This document shows, piece by piece, positions 7,622 through 13,427 of a DNA stretch of 14,052 bases (the first letter of the stretch is position 1; the number at the start of each line of letters is the position of its first letter). The notes under the pieces are model-generated. The model saw nothing but the letters and a program-made list of their open reading frames with translations. It searched no databases and was not told where the DNA came from. The stretch is from Chloroflexota bacterium (GTDB lineage: Bacteria > Chloroflexota > Chloroflexia > QHBQ01 > JADMIH01): positions 1 through 14,052 of the forward strand of contig JADMIH010000102.1 in assembly GCA_015478675.1 (NCBI GenBank). Reading direction: 5' to 3'. The position numbers and the translations under genes were made by a program.

Positions 7622-8310
7622 AAATACTGGTAATTGACGACGACCCTGATGTTGTTGAAGCGATTATTCTTTCCTTTGCCCTACAGTGGCCTGAAGCCCA
7701 GATCGTCTCTGCCTCGGATGGGAAAAGTGCGATCACCACTTTTAACAAGGAGAATCCTGATGTGGTGCTGCTGGACATAGCTTTGCCCGATATTGATGGG
7801 TTCGAGGTACTGCGCAAGATTCGCGAACGCGCTGATGTGCCGGTGCTGATGATTTCTGCACGGGGGGAAGAGGTAGACAAAGTGCGTGGGCTAGAGCTAG
7901 GGGCGGATGACTACGTTACCAAGCCGTTCGGCTTTTTTGAGCTGTCGGCGCGGATAAAAGCCGTGATGCGGCGGGCACAGGCGCTTCCACCGATCAGTGG
8001 CGGTGGTAAGTTCGAGGCGGGTGCGCTTGCGATCAACTACGCCACACACCAGGTCTATATTGATGGCAAGCCGGTGAAGTTGACGCCTATTGAGTATAAG
8101 CTGTTATACCAACTGACGAGAAACGCGGGCCAGGTGTTGCTGCACGACCAGCTGTTGACGAAGATCTGGGGGCCGGAGTACCTGGGCGAGCTGGACTACC
8201 TGCGAATCTACGTCAGGCGTTTGCGAGAGAAGTTGGAGCCGAATCCTCAGCAGCCGGTGCAGATTTTGACGGAGCGGGGCCTCGGATATCGTTTCAATGC
8301 CGAGGGCTAA
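7618..8310 (+). CDS. OmpR/PhoB-family response regulator
   Basis: A 230-residue DNA-binding response regulator, partner of the kinase it overlaps by four bases. The receiver domain spans 1-118, with the acidic pocket in IDDDP, phospho-acceptor D53 (VLLDIALPDIDG), S80 in the usual Thr/Ser switch position and K102 in TKPF. The winged-helix domain spans about 132-229 (KLTPIEYKLLYQL, then LRIYVRRLREKLEPNP and the RGLGYRF wing). AAGGA at 7606-7610 is well placed before ATG 7618. Its targets are unknown; the palindromic promoter in front of the cytochrome bc operon downstream is one possible target, but this is inference from proximity only. Confidence 0.95.
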   Translation: MKILVIDDDPDVVEAIILSFALQWPEAQIVSASDGKSAITTFNKENPDVVLLDIALPDIDGFEVLRKIRERADVPVLMISARGEEVDKVRGLELGADDYVTKPFGFFELSARIKAVMRRAQALPPISGGGKFEAGALAINYATHQVYIDGKPVKLTPIEYKLLYQLTRNAGQVLLHDQLLTKIWGPEYLGELDYLRIYVRRLREKLEPNPQQPVQILTERGLGYRFNAEG

Positions 8311-8311
8311 C

Positions 8312-8344
8312 GGGCCACCTTTGGGAAGTGGCCGGGCCACTTCC
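8312..8344 (+). repeat. Inverted repeat after the response regulator gene
   Basis: GGAAGTGGCC (8324-8333) and GGCCACTTCC (8335-8344) form a perfect 10-bp inverted repeat around one central base. An additional GGCCAC at 8313-8318 can pair with GTGGCC at 8328-8333 instead, so two mutually exclusive stems are possible. No T-tract follows, so a standard intrinsic terminator is unlikely; it could be an operator or an RNA stem between the regulator and the glycosyltransferase gene. Confidence 0.6.
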
Positions 8345-8397
8345 GCCGGATGCTGAGAGCAGATGGAGCCAATCGCCACAGGAACCGAGAGCCAGGC

Positions 8398-9549
8398 GTG
8401 CTGCGTATAGCCCTGGACACCACTTTTGCGGGTGTAAACCAGACAGGCGTAGGCCTGTACTCTCACAATCTCGCCGCGCAAATGAGGGATCTTTCTATAA
8501 GCAGAGGGGCGAGAGTGCGCTGCTATGGCCCTGCATGTGGACTTTCTGAAACGCCCGGCAACGCCCTGGGAACGGTGCAGGAGTGGCCTATCTACACGCA
8601 GGTGGCCATGCCGCTTTTGCTGGAGCGTTATGCGCCGCATATTGTACACTCCACGTCGCACCTGGGGCCGCTTTGGGGGCGTGGCAGGCTGATCGTGACG
8701 GTACACGATCTTATCTTCAGGCGCTATCCAGAGGACTACAATCCAGGCTGGCTGGCAATTACCAAAGCTCTATTGCCGCAGGTGCTGGCGCGTGCCGCAG
8801 CTATGATTGCCGACTCTCAAACCACAAAGGCTGATATTGAGCGCTACTACGGTATAGATGAAGCAAAGATACGAGTAATATATCCTGGCATTGACGAGGG
8901 TTATCGCCGTAGTACGGCGGGTCATGCTGAGGCGGGGCGCATTCGCGAAGCGTTGGGGCTTGGCGGAGAGAGATACATCCTTTGTCTGGGGCCCTGGGTA
9001 CAGCGCAAAAACCTGGGGGTGGTGGTAGAGTCGCTTGCTCCGCTATTGGAGCGTGTGCCTGACGTGCGGCTGGTGATCACAGGCAGCAGGCCGCGAGGGA
9101 TGAAGGGGCAAAGCGTTGATGTGCTGGTAAGGCACTTGCCAGCCGCCGCCAGAGAGCGAGTGCATACAGCAGGCTACCTGCCGGCAGAAGAATTGAGGGG
9201 CTTGCTCGTAGGAGCGGCGGTCCTTGCCTACCCATCACGCTTTGAGGGTTTCGGGCTGCCACCTGTTGAGGCAATGGCGGCAGGCGTGCCGGTCGTGGTC
9301 GCAAAGACGCCGGTTTCGTTAGAGGTGACGGGCGGGGCTGCCCTTATTGCCGATCCTGATGCGCCACAGGAGTGGGCAGGAGCCTTCGAGCGCATCCTCA
9401 CCGACCCGGCGAAAGCGGCGCAGCTAAAAGAGGCAGGCCGAAAAAGGAGCGCTCTCTTTTCATGGGAGCGATGCGCTCGTGAGACTGTTAGGCTCTACTG
9501 GGAGGTGATGCGTGAAAGGCTGGCGGCAAGGGTAGTGGATGGTGGGTAG
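8398..9549 (+). CDS. GT4-family glycosyltransferase (GT-B fold)
   Basis: A cytoplasmic or membrane-associated retaining glycosyltransferase that transfers a sugar from a nucleotide donor, probably to a polysaccharide or lipid acceptor. In the 383-residue form the N-terminal domain opens with LRIALDTTFAGVNQTGVGLY, the glycine-loop start of this family. The C-terminal donor domain begins near RYILCLGPWVQRKNL and carries the E-x7-E motif in FEGFGLPPVEAMAAG (E283 and E291). I prefer GTG 8398 because homologues usually begin M-x-R-I-A-L and a weak GAGAG lies 6 bases upstream; ATG 8350 would add 16 residues without a ribosome site. It may be co-transcribed with the two-component pair. Donor and acceptor cannot be read from the sequence; mannosyl or glucosyl transfer is common for this type. 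Confidence 0.9.
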   Translation: MLRIALDTTFAGVNQTGVGLYSHNLAAQMRDLSISRGARVRCYGPACGLSETPGNALGTVQEWPIYTQVAMPLLLERYAPHIVHSTSHLGPLWGRGRLIVTVHDLIFRRYPEDYNPGWLAITKALLPQVLARAAAMIADSQTTKADIERYYGIDEAKIRVIYPGIDEGYRRSTAGHAEAGRIREALGLGGERYILCLGPWVQRKNLGVVVESLAPLLERVPDVRLVITGSRPRGMKGQSVDVLVRHLPAAARERVHTAGYLPAEELRGLLVGAAVLAYPSRFEGFGLPPVEAMAAGVPVVVAKTPVSLEVTGGAALIADPDAPQEWAGAFERILTDPAKAAQLKEAGRKRSALFSWERCARETVRLYWEVMRERLAARVVDGG

Positions 9550-9656
9550 TGCGTAAGCGGGGATGAAGGTCTTCCACCCAAAATCACTCACCTTTCACCA
9601 GGCGGTTTTTATATGAAGAATTAAGCATTTTAGCATGCGAAATCTTGCGTAGAAGC

Positions 9657-9687
9657 TATACAGAGCGTATTATGTACGCTATAATAC
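9657..9687 (+). promoter_or_regulatory. Promoter of the cytochrome bc operon with overlapping palindromes
   Basis: TATAAT at 9680-9685 follows TATACA at 9657-9662 (four of six -35 matches) with the ideal 17-base spacer. Two interleaved inverted repeats cover it: AGCGTA 9664-9669 with TACGCT 9675-9680, and GTATTAT 9667-9673 with ATAATAC 9681-9687. They would occlude the spacer and -10 if protein-bound. The surrounding 9601-9690 is the most AT-rich intergenic stretch here. The first ribosome site lies about 35 bases downstream of the -10. Confidence 0.6.
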
Positions 9688-9736
9688 ATTGAGTGCCGCG
9701 TGGCAGGCGCGTGGCGGCTTGCAGAGGAGGATGGTT

Positions 9737-9868
9737 ATGGTAGTTGGTGAAACGCTTGAGCTATATATTGTATTCGGCTCGATTCTCTTCTCAATTTTCC
9801 TGCTGGTCGTAATTGACCGCATAGGTACTGTGCGCAACCGGCTAGAAGATGATGAGGAGGAGTTGTAA
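9737..9868 (+). CDS. 43-residue single-helix membrane protein at head of bc operon
   Basis: This short ORF encodes 43 residues: an acidic eight-residue N-terminus, one transmembrane helix at about 9-26 (LYIVFGSILFSIFLLVVI), then DRIGTVRNRL and an acidic DDEEEL end. The charge pattern suggests N-out, C-in. AGAGGAGG at 9723-9730 lies 6 bases before ATG 9737; the in-frame ATG 9731 abuts it and is too close. The stop overlaps the start of the cytochrome b6-like gene as TAATG, and the GAGGAGG inside this ORF (9854-9860) is that gene's ribosome site, which strongly implies translation and coupling. I recognise no family. By size, topology and position it resembles small stabilising subunits of respiratory and b6f complexes, which is inference only. 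Confidence 0.75.
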   Translation: MVVGETLELYIVFGSILFSIFLLVVIDRIGTVRNRLEDDEEEL

Positions 9869-10758
9869 TGGCTAGAGCAGCACGCTCGCTCACAGGCAGG
9901 CTACCACGCTTCCCACGTCCCGGCGACATGATGGAGAAAATGCCACCTGGCATGCGCAAGCGTGCAGACCAGGGTGCGGAGCTTGGCAAGCGTACCTGGG
10001 AGGATGTAAAAGGGTCCATTGTTCGCAACGGCTGGCCGACCTCGGTACGTGGCCGTTCCCTTGCCATCATGAACAGCGTCTTCCTTCACTTGCACCCTAT
10101 ACGCACTCGCCCAGACGCTATCAAGATGACCTACACCTTCGGGTTGGGGGGCATCTCATTCTTTCTCTTTCTGATGCTGACCCTGACGGGTGTTCTCTTG
10201 ATGTTTTACTATATACCTTCCACCGACCAGGCGTGGCAGACGATGCACCAAATTCAGGAGCAGCAGCCTTTCGGCTTCCTGCTGCGTAACATGCACCGAT
10301 GGGCTGCTCACGGCATGGTAATCACAGTCTTTTTACATATGTGCAGAGTTTTCTACACAGGGTCGTTCCGCGCGCCACGCCAGTTCAACTGGGTAATAGG
10401 CGTGATTTTGCTGGTGCTGACCTTCCTGTTGAGCTATACAGGGTATCTGCTGCCCTGGGATCAGCTGGCGCTATGGGCAGTAACTGTGGGCCTCGGCATC
10501 GCCAAGGCAACGCCTTTCATCGGGGACCAGGTGCAGTTCTTCCTGGTAGGGGACAACAGTATAGGGCAATCTACCCTTATCAGGTTCTACACGCTTCATG
10601 TAATCGCGTTACCGTTGGTGCTGGCGGTCTTTCTGGCTGTACACTTCTGGCGGATACGCAAGGATGGTTTCTCTCGCGGGCTGACCTTTACATCTCGCGT
10701 TCTGGAGCAGCCGGATACGCGTACGGCCGGAGCGAGGGCCGCAGGGCAGCCAAAGTAG
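9868..10758 (+). CDS. petB: Cytochrome b, N-terminal (b6-like) subunit
   Basis: This is the dihaem half of a split cytochrome b in a quinol:cytochrome c oxidoreductase. The 296 residues contain four core helices. Haem b ligands are H143 and H157 (13 residues between) and H244 and H259 (14 between, the b6-type spacing). The FNSVFLHLHP-like entry (MNSVFLHLHPIRTRP, 68-82) and LSYTGYLLPWDQLA (188-201) are diagnostic. The position corresponding to the b6f cysteine that binds haem c-i appears to be glycine (FGLGG near 91-95). About 65 residues precede the family core, basic and without a helix; the start is nevertheless well supported by GGAGG at 9856-9860, 7 bases upstream. It overlaps the small upstream ORF by one base and is followed nine bases later by the subunit IV-like gene. 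The symbol follows b6f naming. Confidence 0.93.
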   Translation: MARAARSLTGRLPRFPRPGDMMEKMPPGMRKRADQGAELGKRTWEDVKGSIVRNGWPTSVRGRSLAIMNSVFLHLHPIRTRPDAIKMTYTFGLGGISFFLFLMLTLTGVLLMFYYIPSTDQAWQTMHQIQEQQPFGFLLRNMHRWAAHGMVITVFLHMCRVFYTGSFRAPRQFNWVIGVILLVLTFLLSYTGYLLPWDQLALWAVTVGLGIAKATPFIGDQVQFFLVGDNSIGQSTLIRFYTLHVIALPLVLAVFLAVHFWRIRKDGFSRGLTFTSRVLEQPDTRTAGARAAGQPK

Positions 10759-10767
10759 GAGGCTTGT

Positions 10768-11664
10768 ATGGCAACAACTGGAGATAGGCTGACGACCCAG
10801 GAGCCAAACGTCACCCTTCAGAAGGGCTCAAAAGTCCTCACACCACCGACGCGGAACCGGCCTTCCACCCCTGCTGAGCAGGAAGCCGATACAGTGCAGG
10901 TGTGGCCTCACCTGGTGGTGATCGAGTTCCTTGGGGCTATCATAATCACAATCAACCTTGTGCTGCTGGGCACACTGGTAAATGGGCCTCTGGCCGACCT
11001 TGCCAACCCTGACAAGACGCCGAACCCATCCAAAGCGCCCTGGTACTTCCTCAACCTGCAAGAACTGCTGTTGCATATGGACCCCGCGCTGGCAGGAGTT
11101 ATCGTGCCGAGCGTGGCCCTCGGCCTCATTGCTATAATCCCGTATGTGGATCGGGGCACGAACGGTCTTGGCATATGGTTCTATAATAAGCGCGGGCGGC
11201 AGATAGCTGCTTTCTCGGCGATCTACAGCATATTGGTTACGGGCGCTCTCATCGCACTGGATAAGATAGTTGGGCTGAAGCCGACGTTCACGATTGCTCT
11301 TGCCACAAGCGACACGAGCAGGCCACCAGGCAACCCGGGAGCGTTAGCATGGCTGACCGATATGGTTAGCGGGATAGTGGGGGGCGCCAGCGTGCAAGAG
11401 GCTCATGCGACCACTTCGGGTTTACTGGTCAATGTGCTGGCGGGCTGGGTGGCTCCCACACTTTTGATGCTCATCTCCATCGCGGGGTTGATGCTTCTGC
11501 TGAGGGTGGTCTTCAAGAACCTGACGCTGAGTGAAATGGTGATAGGGCTTTTTACAGGGTTCGTGATCGTCTACGCTGTGCTGACCTTCGTGGGCACGGC
11601 GATGCGAGGTCCAGGTATGGACCTCTTCCCGCCCTGGGCAGTACCGCCCGGCTCGACGGGCTAA
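10768..11664 (+). CDS. petD: Cytochrome b, C-terminal (subunit IV-like) subunit
   Basis: This is the second half of the split cytochrome b and contributes to the quinol-oxidation site. The 298 residues show segments at about 48-71, 108-126, 145-164, 219-247 and 254-275, two more than plant subunit IV. The Qo motif reads KAPWYFLNLQELL (89-101), with alanine-proline where PEWY has proline-glutamate; this variant is familiar from Chloroflexota and deltaproteobacterial complexes as I recall them. IIPYVDR (123-129) and the terminal GTAMRGPGMDLFPPW (276-290) also fit that subfamily. A soluble-looking loop of about 50 residues (170-218) separates helices 3 and 4. AGGAGG at 10757-10762 overlaps the previous stop and lies 5 bases before the ATG. 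Confidence 0.92.
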   Translation: MATTGDRLTTQEPNVTLQKGSKVLTPPTRNRPSTPAEQEADTVQVWPHLVVIEFLGAIIITINLVLLGTLVNGPLADLANPDKTPNPSKAPWYFLNLQELLLHMDPALAGVIVPSVALGLIAIIPYVDRGTNGLGIWFYNKRGRQIAAFSAIYSILVTGALIALDKIVGLKPTFTIALATSDTSRPPGNPGALAWLTDMVSGIVGGASVQEAHATTSGLLVNVLAGWVAPTLLMLISIAGLMLLLRVVFKNLTLSEMVIGLFTGFVIVYAVLTFVGTAMRGPGMDLFPPWAVPPGSTG

Positions 11665-11679
11665 ATAAGTTGTTTATGG

Positions 11680-11715
11680 TTGTGCGCTGCGCCTACTGTA
11701 GAAGGTAACGCACAA
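11680..11715 (+). promoter_or_regulatory. Intergenic stem-loop before the Rieske gene
   Basis: TTGTGCG (11680-11686) pairs perfectly with CGCACAA (11709-11715). Inside, CCTAC (11692-11696) faces GAAGG (11701-11705) around a TGTA loop with one mismatch, giving a two-storey stem. It ends 20 bases before the Rieske ATG and just ahead of its ribosome site (GGGAG 11724-11728). No T-tract follows. It may tune Rieske translation or mRNA stability. Confidence 0.5.
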
Positions 11716-11735
11716 AATTGAAAGGGAGTTGGAAA

Positions 11736-12323
11736 ATGCAAGTTGCTGATAAAACCGGGACGGGCGAAACGCTTACGCCTCGCACCGGAGTGGAAGGGGC
11801 GGCGCGCCTCGAAGATACAGCAGGGGGGCGGGTGGTGCCCACGGCGCCAAGACGCGATTTCCTCAAGTGGAGCCTCTTCGGGTCGCTGCTCCTGATACTG
11901 GGGGGGTTTGGGAAGTCGTTTCTGGACTATTTTTACAACAGAAACGTAGGCACCTTTGGCGGTAAAGTGGCAATGCCTGGCACGCTGGCTGACTACCCGG
12001 TTGGCAGCGTAACAAGGATACGGGAAGGCAAGTTCTACCTGTCGCACGTGCCGGAAGGGCTGGTTGCCCTTTACTGGAAGTGCAAACACCTGGGTTGCAC
12101 GGTGCCATGGAAGCCCGATGAAAGCTTTCAGGGTAACTCGGGGATATTCCACTGCCCATGTCATGGCTCTATATACCTGCGTACGGGACAAAATGTGGCA
12201 GGCCCCGCCCCCGCACCGCTCGATCTGATGGCAATAGAAATCGCGGGCGGCAAGATCACAGTGAACACAGGTAAGATCACTACAAGGGTGCAGTGGGAGC
12301 CGACCCAGGCCACGAAGGTATAA
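11736..12323 (+). CDS. Rieske [2Fe-2S] protein of the bc complex
   Basis: This is the electron-accepting iron-sulfur subunit that takes one electron from quinol and passes it to cytochrome c. The 195 residues begin with about 38 hydrophilic residues, then a Tat-like twin-arginine motif (PRRDFLKW, R39-R40) and a single helix (about 46-58), so the protein is probably exported folded and membrane-anchored. Box 1 is CKHLGC (C116 and H118 as ligands, C121 in the disulfide). Box 2 is CPCHGS (C140 and H143 as ligands, C142 in the disulfide). The GPAPAPL proline loop (157-162) follows, so all cluster residues are present. ATG 11736 is chosen because GGGAG (11724-11728) lies 7 bases upstream; the in-frame TTG 11718 would place that site inside the gene. 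Confidence 0.95.
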   Translation: MQVADKTGTGETLTPRTGVEGAARLEDTAGGRVVPTAPRRDFLKWSLFGSLLLILGGFGKSFLDYFYNRNVGTFGGKVAMPGTLADYPVGSVTRIREGKFYLSHVPEGLVALYWKCKHLGCTVPWKPDESFQGNSGIFHCPCHGSIYLRTGQNVAGPAPAPLDLMAIEIAGGKITVNTGKITTRVQWEPTQATKV

Positions 12324-12346
12324 CTTCACTTCCATAGCAATAAAGA

Positions 12347-12384
12347 GCTTTAAGTTGCGCGCGAGTCGTGAGGAGACTTAAGGC
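12347..12384 (+). promoter_or_regulatory. Intergenic stem-loop between Rieske and cytochrome c genes
   Basis: GCTTTAAGT (12347-12355) pairs with ACTTAAGGC (12376-12384) through nine pairs with one G-T wobble, extendable by an A-T pair at 12346/12385. The loop is 20 bases and G/C-rich. A TTTTT run occurs only about 20 bases later, so this is not a textbook terminator. It sits about 38 bases before the next ATG and could mark RNA processing or partial read-through. Confidence 0.45.
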
Positions 12385-12422
12385 TTACCACCCAGAGGAC
12401 CACATTTTTCGAGGGAGGAGAT

Positions 12423-13292
12423 ATGCGGGATAAGATCGTTCTGGGCGTGACACTTGCCATTGTTTTGCTGCTGACGCTCGTGATGTACAGCCTGGTTGAC
12501 ACCCAACGAGGGCCGGCGACGCAGGCAGCTAGCCTGGCAGCAAAAGTCGCCAACGGCACGCGGCTATACGCACAGTATTGTATTCAGTGCCACGGCCCGT
12601 TGGCGGAGGGGTGCATCGGCCCTGCCCTCAACCGTGCCATTTGGCGTCCGAAAACCGAAACCGGCGCTCCGAACTCCACCTATGATGAGGCATCAACTGA
12701 TTTCATCAAAAACACGATAATAACAGGCCGCAACTCGAACCAGCCTGGCATCCAGATGCCGGCGTGGTCAACGAGGAACAACGGCGCTTTGAACGATCAA
12801 GAGATAGATGATCTTGTCGCCTTTATTCAGAATGGCGATTGGAGCAAGGTGCTGGAGAACGCATCATCTTCCACCGGCCTTCAAGAGGACCTCCCCACCT
12901 ACAATGGATTCAATGATAAGGTGAGGATAGCGCAAGTCAAGCAGGTTATGCTCGCCAAGGGGTGCCTCAACTGCCACGCGCTTGGTAAAGGGGGCGGGCG
13001 CATTGGCGCGCCGCTCGACGATGTAGGGAGCAGGCGCACGGCGGATTGGCTACGAACCTGGATTAAGGACCCCAAGTCGGTTCCGGCCTCGCAGCGGGGC
13101 CCAAACCTGTGGCTGGTGGGTCCGACGGCTACCTTGCCACCAGCGCCGGGAGCCGCACCCAATCTGACGCCCGCACCCACAGCGCAAGCATACCCTATGA
13201 ACGCGACATACATGCCGACGATACCGATGACGGACGCTGAGCTAAATCTTCTCGTTGATTATCTGTCGCATGCTCGCACAAGCACACGATAG
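12423..13292 (+). CDS. Membrane-anchored dihaem cytochrome c
   Basis: A 289-residue electron carrier facing the outside of the membrane, probably the cytochrome c1-like partner of the bc complex. An uncleaved-looking helix at 5-24 anchors it. The first class I domain binds haem at CIQCH (C53, C56, H57) with M112 (IQMPAW) as the likely sixth ligand. The second uses CLNCH (C181, C184, H185) with M264 (YMPTIPM) likely. Between them in the second domain lies a Pro/Ala/Thr-rich stretch of about 25 residues (235-259), unusual inside a cytochrome fold. GGGAGGAG at 12413-12420 lies just before the ATG. It follows the Rieske gene by 99 bases that hold a stem-loop, so expression may be partly uncoupled. 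Confidence 0.94.
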   Translation: MRDKIVLGVTLAIVLLLTLVMYSLVDTQRGPATQAASLAAKVANGTRLYAQYCIQCHGPLAEGCIGPALNRAIWRPKTETGAPNSTYDEASTDFIKNTIITGRNSNQPGIQMPAWSTRNNGALNDQEIDDLVAFIQNGDWSKVLENASSSTGLQEDLPTYNGFNDKVRIAQVKQVMLAKGCLNCHALGKGGGRIGAPLDDVGSRRTADWLRTWIKDPKSVPASQRGPNLWLVGPTATLPPAPGAAPNLTPAPTAQAYPMNATYMPTIPMTDAELNLLVDYLSHARTSTR

Positions 13293-13427
13293 GGCTAGGA
13301 ACTGTGGACTAAGGATTATTTTCGTTGCTGGCGGCGGCCCTGAGAGGCGCAGGTTACTGTAAAGCAAAGGGCGTTGAAAAAGGATGCATAGCGCTTCAGA
13401 GCTGGGGCCCCAGGTGGAGGACTCTTT

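Noticed and set aside
8104..8706. Minus-strand open frame of 200 codons
   Set aside because: It spans the antisense of the response regulator end and glycosyltransferase start, both securely coding on the + strand.
9550..9612. Possible terminator after the glycosyltransferase (TTTTT at 9606-9610)
   Set aside because: No adjacent stem of convincing length could be drawn; GTGAAAGG and CCTTTCAC are too far apart.
11661..12335. Minus-strand open frame of 224 codons over the Rieske gene
   Set aside because: It is antisense to a Rieske protein with complete cluster motifs; the composition is shadow-like.
13402..13413. Perfect 12-bp palindrome CTGGGGCCCCAG before the EB_dh ribosome site
   Set aside because: A palindrome of this length is expected by chance a few times in a window this size, and nothing else supports a function, though its place 2 bases before GGAGG is noted.
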